This document shows, piece after piece, positions 8,618-17,311 of a stretch of 24,317 nucleotides of DNA; position 1 is the stretch's first letter, and every line of letters begins with the position of its first letter. The stretch is taken from positions 65,358 to 89,674 of the forward strand of contig CAZWDO010000016.1 of assembly GCA_964632485.1 (NCBI GenBank), read 5' to 3'. The notes beneath the pieces are model-generated. The model saw only the letters and a program-made list of their open reading frames with translations. It was not told the origin of the DNA and did no database searches. The position numbers and the translations under genes are program-made. This DNA is from CAZWDO01 sp964632485 [NCBI: uncultured bacterium] (lineage in GTDB: Bacteria; JAGOEH01).

Positions 8618-10051
8618 TCAATGCGGCTCCATGCCGGAATCCATATTCAGATGAGAACCGAGTAGAATCATCAGTTCATCATTCAACTCATTGACTTTAG
8701 CTTTGATGCTGTTGTATTCTCCTTTGAGCTGGGAAATTGTCAGATGAATCTGATCGATTTTTTCCTGGATCAAACGTTCATTCTGGGCATTTCTGCGACG
8801 TATGTTTTCGTGGATTTCCACTCGCGCGGCGGCAATGGCTTGGGAATACTCTGTTTTAAGGCTCGTCAATTTTTCTACTGCCGTTTCGTAATCGGTTTGT
8901 ATGGAATCAAGCAGACAGGTGGTCGAATATTCAAATTTAAGGGTGGAGATCAGTTTTTTTACGGGCAAGATGGCATCGACCCGCCAGGCATTCGAACCGC
9001 AGAACGCGAACCCATTGGATATTTCTCCTTTTTGGGCGCTGATCAGAGCTTCGGAGATGCAGTAACGGGCGTTTTTCGCGCCGCAACTTTCCAGACAATG
9101 AGATGGGCAGCGAAAAAATTTTTTCACTCCCCGGGCAATATCATCCAGAAAATCACTTTTTATGGCGCGTCCCGGAAGTCCTACCGGGCTGCTGATGATC
9201 GTAATATCTTCTGGACGGCAATTAATATAGGTTTCTTTAAAATGAATGTCGGCATCACATTCGATTGTGGCGACAAAACGGGTGCCCATCTGGACACCTT
9301 TTGCTCCCAGTTTCATGATGCGGAAGATATCTTCTCCCGTATAGATTCCTCCAGCCGCAATCACCGGCAAGTCCCGCTGATGACGGATTTCGAATTCCTT
9401 CAAGGCCTCCACTACTTCAGGAACGATTTGCTCGAGCTGGAAATCCGGGTTGTCAATCTGCTCCGTTTTAAATCCCAGATGTCCACCAGCTTTAGGCCCT
9501 TCCACCACTACGCCATCGGGTATATCATGATAGTGTTTTTCCCAGGATTTGAAAATCAGTTTGGCGGCGCGTCCGGAACTGACTATCGGAATAACCTGGA
9601 TTTCCGCATCGCGAATTGCCTGTACCGGAATGTTTTTAATCGGCAAACCCGCGCCAAGAAACAGAAAATCCACTTTTTCTTCTATCGACGCTTGCAGCAA
9701 CTCATTAAAGCAATCCACCGCCACCATGATGTTGACGCCAATATAACCCTGGCTTTGATTGCGGGCTTTTCGAATTTCATTACGCAACGTGCGGACATTG
9801 GCTTTGATAGGGTCTTGATAGTAATCGGCATCAATCATTCCAATCGCATTCGCGGCAATAACTCCGATGCCGCCTTCCCGCGCTACCGCTGAAGCCAGTC
9901 CGGAAAGAGATATACAAACGCCCATTCCACCCTGGACAATCGGTACATTGACGTGTTTGGTTCCAATTCTAAGTTCAGGCAACGTATATTTTGAACCACA
10001 TTGATCTCTGAATTTCGTCAATTTTTCTTCGATTTCATCTAAAATTTTCAT
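8618..10051 (-). CDS. Nitronate monooxygenase / 2-nitropropane dioxygenase-like flavoprotein with Cys cluster and coiled-coil tail
   Basis: 477 residues. The first ~300 form an FMN-binding TIM barrel of the NPD/nitronate monooxygenase family (COG2070, also related to FabK). Landmarks are PIVQGGMGVCIS (37-48), GGIGVIAANAIG (60-71), EGPKAGGHLGF (184-194, with H191 at the usual active-site His position) and the phosphate-binding AAGGIYTGEDI and GAKGVQMGTRF. Residues 315-351 contain five cysteines (315, 319, 323, 331, 351) that could bind a metal or Fe-S cluster. Residues ~385-465 are a predicted coiled coil. Plain family members are usually ~310-370 residues, so the Cys region and tail are additions. 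GAGGAAAC precedes the ATG. The true substrate is unknown; a nitronate oxidase or an enoyl-ACP reductase-like role are both possible. Confidence 0.88.
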   Translation of the reverse strand: MKILDEIEEKLTKFRDQCGSKYTLPELRIGTKHVNVPIVQGGMGVCISLSGLASAVAREGGIGVIAANAIGMIDADYYQDPIKANVRTLRNEIRKARNQSQGYIGVNIMVAVDCFNELLQASIEEKVDFLFLGAGLPIKNIPVQAIRDAEIQVIPIVSSGRAAKLIFKSWEKHYHDIPDGVVVEGPKAGGHLGFKTEQIDNPDFQLEQIVPEVVEALKEFEIRHQRDLPVIAAGGIYTGEDIFRIMKLGAKGVQMGTRFVATIECDADIHFKETYINCRPEDITIISSPVGLPGRAIKSDFLDDIARGVKKFFRCPSHCLESCGAKNARYCISEALISAQKGEISNGFAFCGSNAWRVDAILPVKKLISTLKFEYSTTCLLDSIQTDYETAVEKLTSLKTEYSQAIAAARVEIHENIRRRNAQNERLIQEKIDQIHLTISQLKGEYNSIKAKVNELNDELMILLGSHLNMDSGMEPH

Positions 10052-10339
10052 AGTTTCCTCTCTCTATTGGGCGATTATAGATCAATTTAAATTCAGGCTG
10101 ATTAAAACTCTAAATTGAATTAAACTCAAATTTTATTATTTGGTTCCTTTTTTTTCTACAATGCTCAAAAAAAAGGGCATCATGCCTGCTATTTTTCCGG
10201 TATCGTACTTCTTTCCAATTCTTGAGTGTATTGAAATAATAGATAAAAATTCCCTCGAGAGAGTTTTCTATCTACTACCTGATAATCGGATTTTTAGCGG
10301 ATTAGACGGATTATATTTTTTAGAACAAAAAATAAATTG
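10052..10339. other. Intergenic region between divergent genes, with an A/T-rich hairpin
   Basis: AT-rich, without a convincing gene. A perfect inverted repeat, CC plus eight T (10146-10155) against eight A plus GG (10167-10176), has an 11-base loop. A second, imperfect one pairs AGATA (10241-10245) with TATCT (10269-10273). A TATAAT-like -10 on the minus strand (10079-10074) may serve the flavoprotein gene, but I see no good -35. Confidence 0.4.
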
Positions 10340-10368
10340 TTGACTTTCGGGGAGAGACGATTTATAAT
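10340..10368 (+). promoter_or_regulatory. Sigma70-type promoter upstream of the hybrid kinase
   Basis: TTGACT (10340-10345), a 17-base spacer, then a perfect TATAAT (10363-10368). It implies a ~175-base leader before the kinase ATG, containing the 22-codon ORF at 10417-10485. Confidence 0.6.
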
Positions 10369-10416
10369 AAAAATAGTATTGTTATACGTTTACTGATCAT
10401 TATCCCGGCTTTGGAG

Positions 10417-10485
10417 ATGAAAATCCTGGAATGTGCTCGTCAATTTGATATGACCCGGGAGCAAGTTTATCGGATGATCAAATAG
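10417..10485 (+). other. 22-codon leader ORF or remnant of a helix-turn-helix protein
   Basis: ATG to TAG encodes MKILECARQFDMTREQVYRMIK. The second half resembles the recognition part of bacterial helix-turn-helix domains (A-R-x-F-x-M-T-R-E-Q-V-Y-R-M-I-K). The frame is also open upstream to 10336. The only Shine-Dalgarno-like GGAG directly abuts the ATG, which is too close, so translation is doubtful. It could be a small leader peptide or the decayed 3' end of a regulator gene. Confidence 0.25.
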
Positions 10486-10550
10486 AGTTAATATATTGAT
10501 CAATGGTCATTTTTAATACGGTGTTTTAAGAAAAGAAAGAACGGAATGGA

Positions 10551-12545
10551 ATGAACAAGAATTTGAAACAGCTTTCTGATACCTATCGTACGTTGTTAAA
10601 TTCATTGCCGGATGCTGTGTATGTAATCCAGGATGGTAAATATATTTTTTCGAATCAAATGGGATTAACAATGCTGGGTTACAATAATTCCGAAGAATTT
10701 ATCGGATCCGATTCTCTGTCAGTTATTGCGCCGGAGTATATTAAATTAATTGTCAAACGGATTCGCAATATTTCCCAGCATAAGACCAACCAGCCCATAG
10801 AACTGGAAGTTATTAAAAAAGATGGAACCCGGATTTGGACTGAATCGGTATCGATTCCAATTATGTATGAAGGGAGTCCGGCCGCTCTGGTTATCAGTCA
10901 TGATCATACGCAAAAGAGGGAAGTGGAGCGGGAGTTGAAGTTTCAGTCTCAGCTTTTAAATAATATTAATGATTTAATTACTGCTACGGATATGCTGGGT
11001 ATTATCACTTATGTCAATGATGCCGAATGTAAATTATTTCATAAAAACCGGGATGAATTAATTGGATTCCCTGTGTCGAAATATGGACACGATCCTAAAT
11101 ATGGCGCATCCCAAAATGAGATTGTTGAAAAAACGATAAAAAATGGGCAATGGCGGGGTGAAATTGTCAACTACACTCCCGAAGGGCAAAGAATTTATCT
11201 GGATTGTCGAACCCAGTTGATCTGTGATCAGAATGGCGAGGCGATCGGCTTAATGGGGATCAGTACTGATATCACTGAACGAAAGAAAAATCTGGATGAA
11301 ATTCGCAGAATTAATGAGGAACTGGCCGCTCGTAATTTGGAATTAGAACAAAGTATAGAGCAAATCCGGGAAATGAATCTGGAATTAACTCTGGCAAAAG
11401 AAAAAGCAGAGGAAAGCGACCGGTTGAAATCCGCTTTTCTGGCCAATATGAGCCATGAAATTCGCACTCCCATGAATGGGATCATCGGATTCTCTGAAAT
11501 GTTGTGCCAAGAAGAACTCAGCGCGGAAAAACGGGCAAATTATACCAAAATTATCATGGATAGCAGCCACCAATTGCTTTCGATTGTGAGTGACATTTTG
11601 GATATCGCGCGGCTTGAAGCTGGAAAAGTCGATTTGGTTGAAGAGAAAGTTGTCCTTAATGATATGATTATGGATATTTTTGTTCTTTTTAAACCGAAAG
11701 CTGATGAAATGGCATTGGAATATTTTCCACATAAATTCTTATCCGATAGGGCGAGTACGATTATCTGCGATTCGTTAAAGCTGCGACAAATTCTTACTAA
11801 CCTTTTATCCAATGCGTTTAAGTTCACACGTCAGGGCCGGGTGGTTTTCGGGTACGATTTGGTTGGACAGGTTTTGCGTTTTTTTGTAAAAGATACAGGG
11901 ATTGGCATTCCTCCCGAAATGCGGGAAAAAATTTTTGAAAGTTTCCGACAAGTTGAATCCCACTTCAGCCGTAATTATCGAGGAACCGGCTTGGGGCTTT
12001 CCATCGCGCATAAAATTATTAAGCTATTCGGCGGCAGGATATGGCTTGAATCTATACAGGGAAATGGTTCATGTTTTTATTTTGAAATTCCCTATCAACC
12101 CGTTTATGAGAACGATTTGGAAGATATTGATAAAACCTCAGCGCATCTAACTTATATAACTCATCATTCAAGTAACCCGGATGCAACTGTTTTAATTGTT
12201 GAAGATGAGGAGATTAACCTTTATTATATGGATGAAGTTTTAGGAAAACATAGAGTTCAGATTCTTCATGCCCGTAATGGGAAGGAAGCCGTGGAGTTGT
12301 GCAGAGAGAATGGACAAATCGACCTGGTTTTAATGGATATTAAAATGCCGGTAATGGATGGTTATCAAGCGCTAAAAATGATACAATCTTTTCGACCCGA
12401 ATTACCAATTGTTGCGCAGACTGCCCATGCATTAAAAGATGATCGCTTGAATATCTTGAGTAAGGGATTCTCTGATTATTTATCAAAGCCGATTACCCGG
12501 GAACAACTGGTTGCAATGGTAAAAAAATGGTGCCCTTCAGTATAG
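10551..12545 (+). CDS. PAS-PAS hybrid histidine kinase with C-terminal receiver domain
   Basis: 664 residues with no transmembrane segment, so a cytoplasmic sensor. Order: PAS 1 (~8-118), PAS 2 with PAC-like end (~130-247), coiled coil (~248-290), HisKA with H-box NMSHEIRTPMNG (phospho-acceptor H302), HATPase_c (N-box near 417, DTGIGIPPE from 448, GTGLGLSIA near 478), and receiver domain (~545-660) with acidic VEDEE, phospho-acceptor D596 in LVLMDIKMP, and K in LSKPI. Autophosphorylation at H302 and transfer to D596 follow from the family. The downstream partner is not encoded here, because no separate response regulator with an output domain or Hpt protein is present. The start is the first ATG in frame; its Shine-Dalgarno is weak. 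A secreted esterase gene follows 85 bases later on the same strand. Confidence 0.93.
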   Translation: MNKNLKQLSDTYRTLLNSLPDAVYVIQDGKYIFSNQMGLTMLGYNNSEEFIGSDSLSVIAPEYIKLIVKRIRNISQHKTNQPIELEVIKKDGTRIWTESVSIPIMYEGSPAALVISHDHTQKREVERELKFQSQLLNNINDLITATDMLGIITYVNDAECKLFHKNRDELIGFPVSKYGHDPKYGASQNEIVEKTIKNGQWRGEIVNYTPEGQRIYLDCRTQLICDQNGEAIGLMGISTDITERKKNLDEIRRINEELAARNLELEQSIEQIREMNLELTLAKEKAEESDRLKSAFLANMSHEIRTPMNGIIGFSEMLCQEELSAEKRANYTKIIMDSSHQLLSIVSDILDIARLEAGKVDLVEEKVVLNDMIMDIFVLFKPKADEMALEYFPHKFLSDRASTIICDSLKLRQILTNLLSNAFKFTRQGRVVFGYDLVGQVLRFFVKDTGIGIPPEMREKIFESFRQVESHFSRNYRGTGLGLSIAHKIIKLFGGRIWLESIQGNGSCFYFEIPYQPVYENDLEDIDKTSAHLTYITHHSSNPDATVLIVEDEEINLYYMDEVLGKHRVQILHARNGKEAVELCRENGQIDLVLMDIKMPVMDGYQALKMIQSFRPELPIVAQTAHALKDDRLNILSKGFSDYLSKPITREQLVAMVKKWCPSV

Positions 12546-12630
12546 ATGTTTCCCTGGCCCTGTATCCTCATTGCGCTTGAAAATTGAGATATTTATAAAT
12601 CTGTTGTTTACAAAAAAAGGGGAGAGGAAT

Positions 12631-13776
12631 ATGGTTTTCCGCTTAATATTGGTTTGCTTATGCCTGATTTTTAGTTTTGCCATTGTTATTGCCAATGAGT
12701 CGCGGGACCTGACAGTGCGGGTGATTGCGCCATCGATGACCTCTCCGCACGATACAGTGTATATCGCCGGTAATCTTCCCGAACTGGGCAACTGGAATCC
12801 TGGTCAGGTTAGCATGATCAAAATGGAGGATGATGTTTGGGAATTTACGATACAGGTATCTCCTGGAACGGTTGTGGAATTTAAAATTACATGTGGAAGC
12901 TGGTTGAAGCAAGCCTTTTACCAGCGCGCAGTAGCGCCTTCCAATACGATTGTGACGGTCGAACGCGATACGATACTTGAACTCAAGCCGATTGGCTGGG
13001 GTCAGGACGTTGCGCCAAACGCCGGGGGGATCACGGGTAGCGTAGCGTATCACCGCGGTTTGAGGGGGGATGGATTGAATTATCCCCGGGATTTGATTGT
13101 CTGGCTGCCACCCTCGTATTCCATTGATACGACTAAGCATTATCCTGTCCTCTATCTGCATGACGGCAACAACATGATGGATCCGGCGACATCGTTCTTA
13201 GGGGTTGATTGGCGGGTGGATGAAGTCGCGGATTCTCTGATTCGTTCGGGAAAGATGGAAGAAATTATCATGGTGGGGATATACAACACACCTGACCGCC
13301 GCCAGGAATACCGCGATTCTCTATTGGGCCGCGCGTATGCCCGTTTTGTCGTGGAGCGGGTAAAACCGATGATCGATTCCACTTATCGTACATTATCGGA
13401 CCCCGGTCATACTGCCGTAATGGGCTCATCCATGGGGGGATTGATCTCCTTTTTGTTCGTCTGGTGGTATCCGCAATATTTTTCGAAAGCCGCTTGCCTT
13501 TCCAGCGCCTTTCATCCGAATTATACCGATGGAGTCGATCTGGTAAAGAAAAATGATGCTCCCAGGCGGGATATCCGCTTCTATCTGGATTGCGGGGGAG
13601 TGGGATTGGATGCGGAACTGAAACCTGGAATGGACGAGATGGAACGTTTGTTACGAGCCAAAGGATATGGGCATGACAATAGTTTGGAAATATTTTATGA
13701 TCCTGAGGCTGAACATAACGAGCAAGCCTGGTCGAAACGAGTTTGGCGTCCGCTGCTTTTCTTGTTTTCCAGCTAA
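12631..13776 (+). CDS. Secreted esterase with N-terminal CBM20-like domain
   Basis: The ATG at 12631 is chosen because GGGGAGAGG lies just before it and a signal peptide follows at once (MVFRLILVCLCLIFSFAIVIA); an upstream in-frame ATG at 12571 would bury the signal. 381 residues. Residues ~25-130 resemble a CBM20 starch-binding domain (YIAGNLPELGNWNPG). Residues ~140-380 are an alpha/beta-hydrolase of the esterase D/IroE-Fes type: YPVLYLHDG, nucleophile elbow GSSMGG with S267, and a late His in EAEHNEQAW (H362) as likely catalytic base. The family cleaves acyl esters, such as feruloyl or acetyl esters on polysaccharides, or siderophore esters. The CBM suggests a glycan-linked substrate. It follows the hybrid kinase on the same strand; co-regulation is possible but unproven. 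Confidence 0.85.
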   Translation: MVFRLILVCLCLIFSFAIVIANESRDLTVRVIAPSMTSPHDTVYIAGNLPELGNWNPGQVSMIKMEDDVWEFTIQVSPGTVVEFKITCGSWLKQAFYQRAVAPSNTIVTVERDTILELKPIGWGQDVAPNAGGITGSVAYHRGLRGDGLNYPRDLIVWLPPSYSIDTTKHYPVLYLHDGNNMMDPATSFLGVDWRVDEVADSLIRSGKMEEIIMVGIYNTPDRRQEYRDSLLGRAYARFVVERVKPMIDSTYRTLSDPGHTAVMGSSMGGLISFLFVWWYPQYFSKAACLSSAFHPNYTDGVDLVKKNDAPRRDIRFYLDCGGVGLDAELKPGMDEMERLLRAKGYGHDNSLEIFYDPEAEHNEQAWSKRVWRPLLFLFSS

Positions 13777-13838
13777 CTGCCGATCCTCAGGTAACATTCA
13801 GGGCCAGCCCCCATGATACTTGCTGATTGAAAATGTTT

Positions 13839-15491
13839 CTATTTCGGTTTTAATTGAAGTTGTGTTTCGATCATTCGGATAATTTGCTGAATCTGGATTT
13901 GCTTTTCACCGGTAATTTGTTTAGCATATAGCCGGTAGAAGCGGAGGCTTTGATTGAAATCTCTGCGGTGAAAAAAGATGACTGCCATCAGATAATTTGC
14001 ATCGGGATAATCGGGATTCAGTCGTGTTAAACGTTGCGTGACAGATTCCGCCTGATCGATAGCGCCTTCTTTCAGATAGATACGGGCTAGCTCTACAAAC
14101 GCCGGAGCCGTGGGTTGATACGGATTTTCCACTGCGTTGAGGAGTTCTGCTTTAGCGGCAATTGTGTCGCCTTTTTCCAATAATAACATTCCATAGCGAT
14201 AATCAAACCATGAATTGTTTTTAAAATAATCAATGGTCCTGAAATCGCCAAAATAGTAAATGAGAGGAATCGATAAAAAAACTCCGGCCATTGAAATCCA
14301 TATTTTTCTCTCATTTACCGAGCGATAGATCATGAACAATAGATAGACCGTAAAAAACATGAATATAGGAATGATACCAAAACGGTACCGGGAGATAACG
14401 AGAAACAGAATAAATGAAACGGAGAAAAAAACGGCAATATAATACAAGAATAGAAATTTTCGCCATTCCTTAAGACTCCAGATCATACCGATCAATCCGA
14501 AGGCGAAAAGAAAACCAAAATTCGAAAAGGTGAATTTTAGAAACGGCGATTGACGTTGGATTTGATAAATATCGATATTGTCCGGCAGATGATAACCGGA
14601 AAAGAAAACTTTGGCTTTGGTTAACTGCCAGTGATAAAAATCGGGAGAAGTGATTGGGATCAAAGGTTTGACCGGTGTACAGGTTGATCCGTTGGAATCA
14701 TAGGAATTAGAAACTTTCCAGGCTAGTTGACCGTTTTGGGGGGACATACCAATTTGGCCGCTGATGAGATAATATCGGATCAACAAGGGGAGGAGGATTA
14801 GCATAATACCGGCGCTATAAACTAAAGCCGTTTTGAGCCATTGCTTTCCGGGCAGGGAAACCAGAAATAAAGCGGTAAAAAAAGGCAGAAGAATTATGAA
14901 ATTTTCCCGCAAAGCGATGCTTAATCCCATAATAAGCCCCATAATAAATATTTGCGGGTAACTTTTAGAGGAATATTGAAAGTGAATGACACTCAGGATG
15001 GAGAGCAGAATAAAAAAAACAACCAGAATTTCCCGCAGCATGAAAAGTTCAAAGATCCAGAAATCGGTGAATAGAAAGAACAGCGCCAATGCCCAGTTGC
15101 CGGCGCGTTTGGAGATCAGACGCTTGACGATATGGGAGAACAGAAACGCATTGAGAGTGCCGATCACAATTTGGAATAAAATGACGGCAGAACAATTCAG
15201 GCCAAATAGTTGGTATAGAGTGGCAATTATCATACTGTAAAGCGGCGCATAAAGACCTACGGATTCGGAACTCAGCCAGCCTTTTTCCAAAATGGAGCGC
15301 GCCAGGTTGTGGAACGTAATCATGTCGCAGTCACGGAACAGATTGAAATCTAACAGGTGAGTGTGGGAAGATAGATAGAAAAAATTGGCAGTTTTAATAC
15401 CCAAAATCAGTACAAAAGCAATTATTTCCCATTTGTGGAAAGCGATTGCTCGTAAGGATCGGTCAATCCAATCAGTGAGTGTGGATTTCAT
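13839..15491 (-). CDS. Multi-pass membrane glycosyltransferase (GT-C, PMT_2-like) with C-terminal TPR region
   Basis: 550 residues. About ten hydrophobic segments span residues ~20-420. The first extracytoplasmic loop holds acidic residues (DFNLFRDCDMITFHNLAR, ~48-65) followed by APLYS, a pattern typical of polyprenyl-phosphate-sugar-dependent GT-C enzymes such as ArnT/PMT_2. Residues ~430-535 are two or three tetratricopeptide repeats (for example YRYGMLLLEKGDTIAAKAEL and PDYPDANYLMAVIFFHRRDF). Membrane GT-C proteins with soluble TPR tails are common in environmental bacteria; they may glycosylate exported proteins or glycans. The acceptor and sugar cannot be read from the sequence. The start at 15491 lies 42 bases after the DUF3795 gene on the same strand, consistent with co-transcription. 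Its Shine-Dalgarno is weak (AGAAG). Confidence 0.8.
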   Translation of the reverse strand: MKSTLTDWIDRSLRAIAFHKWEIIAFVLILGIKTANFFYLSSHTHLLDFNLFRDCDMITFHNLARSILEKGWLSSESVGLYAPLYSMIIATLYQLFGLNCSAVILFQIVIGTLNAFLFSHIVKRLISKRAGNWALALFFLFTDFWIFELFMLREILVVFFILLSILSVIHFQYSSKSYPQIFIMGLIMGLSIALRENFIILLPFFTALFLVSLPGKQWLKTALVYSAGIMLILLPLLIRYYLISGQIGMSPQNGQLAWKVSNSYDSNGSTCTPVKPLIPITSPDFYHWQLTKAKVFFSGYHLPDNIDIYQIQRQSPFLKFTFSNFGFLFAFGLIGMIWSLKEWRKFLFLYYIAVFFSVSFILFLVISRYRFGIIPIFMFFTVYLLFMIYRSVNERKIWISMAGVFLSIPLIYYFGDFRTIDYFKNNSWFDYRYGMLLLEKGDTIAAKAELLNAVENPYQPTAPAFVELARIYLKEGAIDQAESVTQRLTRLNPDYPDANYLMAVIFFHRRDFNQSLRFYRLYAKQITGEKQIQIQQIIRMIETQLQLKPK

Positions 15492-15533
15492 TTTTCGGCT
15501 TCTTGTCTTATCTAATAGCTGGAAATAGGGATG

Positions 15534-15971
15534 CTATTCCATCAGAGCCGGCCCCTTGCCGATGTTCATTTTACCCTGGTAATACCGTTTTTTAATAGCA
15601 GGGTAATCCTGGTGCCATTCTTCCAATCCCTGCCGATTAAGTTTGCATAGGCTGTAAACCTTAATATTGTGGGGAAGGATTGCTGCTCGGTCGGCGCAGG
15701 GCTGAAGCTTTTCGCAGGGGAATTCTCCGCATAAATGGCAGAACTCAACTTGATGCTTTTGAACGCATTCCCATGTAGCGCAGGTAGTAGCGATCACCGG
15801 GCATTTTCCTTCCAATTCCCGGCAGCCGGGACAGGGGAGCCGGTCCGCGGGAATTCCCTTAGCTACTAAGTTATCAAATAGTTGAGGATTGCTGCCTGCA
15901 AGATAGCATTCACAATAGCCGCAATGGATTCCACAAGGCGCGGCCATTTTTTGAATTGTTGGGCTGTCCAT
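15534..15971 (-). CDS. DUF3795 cysteine-rich protein
   Basis: 145 residues with 14 cysteines. The N-terminal CGIHCGYCECY (13-23) is followed by CPGC (47-50), C57, C64, C69, CHLCGEFPC (78-86), C92 and C109. This spacing is the hallmark of DUF3795, a family of unknown function presumed to bind zinc or an Fe-S cluster. No membrane segment or signal peptide is seen, so it is cytoplasmic. A strong Shine-Dalgarno, AAAGGAG, precedes the ATG at 15971. It lies between the NlpC-like gene (62 bases upstream) and the glycosyltransferase (42 bases downstream) on the same strand. Confidence 0.85.
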   Translation of the reverse strand: MDSPTIQKMAAPCGIHCGYCECYLAGSNPQLFDNLVAKGIPADRLPCPGCRELEGKCPVIATTCATWECVQKHQVEFCHLCGEFPCEKLQPCADRAAILPHNIKVYSLCKLNRQGLEEWHQDYPAIKKRYYQGKMNIGKGPALME

Positions 15972-16033
15972 GTTATCTCCTTTCTATAATTGTTGATTTC
16001 ATATAACGTTCACGGAGTGGGTCCGGTTTTATT

Positions 16034-16930
16034 TTAATCCTGGTTCACTTTTGACGGATAGCGGATCGTATCGCCGGGGATAAACAGCGAAACCGGTTGG
16101 TTGATATCGAAGCTGAACAGCTTTTCAGGGTGTGTGAGGCGGATGGTTCGCACTTCTTTGATACTTTCAATGGGGGCGAAATAAACGTCGCCGAATCCGT
16201 TAGTGCTTTTCTGGCTGGACCAGAAGATGATGCCCAGTTCTTTTTCAGCATTGAGATACCAACCCAGGAAAACCACGGAATGTCCATTGCCCTTTTTCCA
16301 CTGAATATTCATGAAATCTCCCGGGCGGGCGTGTTCGGGTTCGATAGGCGCGCCCATGTCGCTGTATTGACGCAGAGCGAAATCGCAACCCGGGCCATCG
16401 GCATTCCAATATCCCCAGAATTTGATCAGATCTTCACGCCGACCACCGTCCGCTTCCTGCATGCGCATCGCTTCCACTCGTTCGGGTGAGAGGGTCGCTG
16501 AGTTTTTGGATAAAATCAGGTTCAAGGCTTCAATGAATACCGCATAAGAGGAACCGCTGCAGTAACTGCTCGTCCGTGGCGGGGTTAACAGGGAATGTCC
16601 CAGCAGTTTCAATTCATAGCCGATCGGGGATTCCGGGGGGTCCGCCTTGATGCCGACAAAGTATTCGCCGCCGTCCATCGCTGTGGCCTGTACTATATCG
16701 ATGGCGCGGATTACATCCAGATTGTATCCACTGACATATTTCTTATAGATTTCGTAATGGTTTAAATGTTGAGGGCGTTTGGGCAAATCCGTGGTATCGA
16801 TAATCAGCCATGAGTCTTCGATCCGGGTGGGGTTCAATTCATTTTGGGGAGTTTTAATCTGTTTGCCGGCGCTGCAGGCGATTCCTGCGATTATCAGCAT
16901 CCATCCTAAGATGTTTTGAATTTTTACCAT
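16034..16930 (-). CDS. Exported NlpC/P60-like (papain-fold) protein, possible lipoprotein
   Basis: 298 residues from ATG at 16930. That start is preferred to an in-frame ATG at 16945 because AAAGGA sits at the right distance before it. The N-terminus is a hydrophobic signal ending in AGIAC; C19 could be lipidated, although the -3 residue is Gly rather than Leu. The core resembles NlpC/P60 amidases: Cys124 in YCSGSSYAVF at the usual nucleophile position, RPGDFMNIQW (202-211) and His217 in NGHSVVFLGW. A third polar residue, perhaps in WSSQKS (237-242), would complete the site. The family cleaves peptidoglycan stem peptides or related amide bonds in the cell envelope. Similarity is at motif level only, so substrate and activity are uncertain. 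It is the first gene of the probable operon with DUF3795 and the glycosyltransferase. Confidence 0.68.
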   Translation of the reverse strand: MVKIQNILGWMLIIAGIACSAGKQIKTPQNELNPTRIEDSWLIIDTTDLPKRPQHLNHYEIYKKYVSGYNLDVIRAIDIVQATAMDGGEYFVGIKADPPESPIGYELKLLGHSLLTPPRTSSYCSGSSYAVFIEALNLILSKNSATLSPERVEAMRMQEADGGRREDLIKFWGYWNADGPGCDFALRQYSDMGAPIEPEHARPGDFMNIQWKKGNGHSVVFLGWYLNAEKELGIIFWSSQKSTNGFGDVYFAPIESIKEVRTIRLTHPEKLFSFDINQPVSLFIPGDTIRYPSKVNQD

Positions 16931-17017
16931 CTGAGTTCCTTTCATCTTTTTTATAATGGAAATCGGGAATGCGTGTCCAGTGGCTCTATGCGTGAACCGA
17001 ATAGTGAGGCGTCTCTT

Positions 17018-17046
17018 AATTTAATTAAAAAACAGAGAATTGTCAA
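17018..17046 (-). promoter_or_regulatory. Sigma70-type promoter of the NlpC-like/DUF3795/GT-C operon
   Basis: On the minus strand, TTGACA (17046-17041) and TAAATT (17023-17018) are separated by 17 bases, about 87 bases upstream of the ATG at 16930. Confidence 0.5.
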
Positions 17047-17283
17047 GGAGAATCAAAAGGATTTACCGGTTAGTATTCTGAGATTGTTCATACTTGTATC
17101 TATCGCTGGGAGACGGATCAAATTCGTCAAGCTGTTCTCGTGGATCGGGGCATTGCGGCTGATGGAAAATTGGGCAAGAACAAGGGGATATTCGATTCTG
17201 TCTTTTGCATTGCAAACTACTATAAAACTAGCTTGAAAAAAAGAAGGGTCTTGCGTCAAAATTATTTAAAGGACATTTTTTTA

Positions 17284-17311
17284 TTGACTTTATCCCCCAG
17301 ATTTGTAAAGT
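17284..17311 (+). promoter_or_regulatory. Possible promoter of the NERD gene
   Basis: TTGACT (17284-17289), 16 bases, TAAAGT (17306-17311), ending 65 bases before the ATG at 17377. In AT-rich DNA such pairs arise easily, so this is weak. Confidence 0.35.

Noticed and set aside
8744-9892. 382-residue open frame on the plus strand
   Set aside because: It lies wholly antisense to the flavoprotein gene, whose motifs are unmistakable. The antisense product has no recognisable domain and no Shine-Dalgarno, so it is a codon-bias shadow.
10140-10343. 67-residue plus-strand open frame in the gap before the kinase
   Set aside because: No Shine-Dalgarno, starts inside a T-run hairpin, and overlaps the promoter at 10340. 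Composition looks like random AT-rich DNA.
12571-12630. Upstream in-frame ATG of the esterase gene adding 20 residues
   Set aside because: It has no Shine-Dalgarno and would place a charged extension before a clear signal peptide; the ATG at 12631 has GGGGAGAGG in front.
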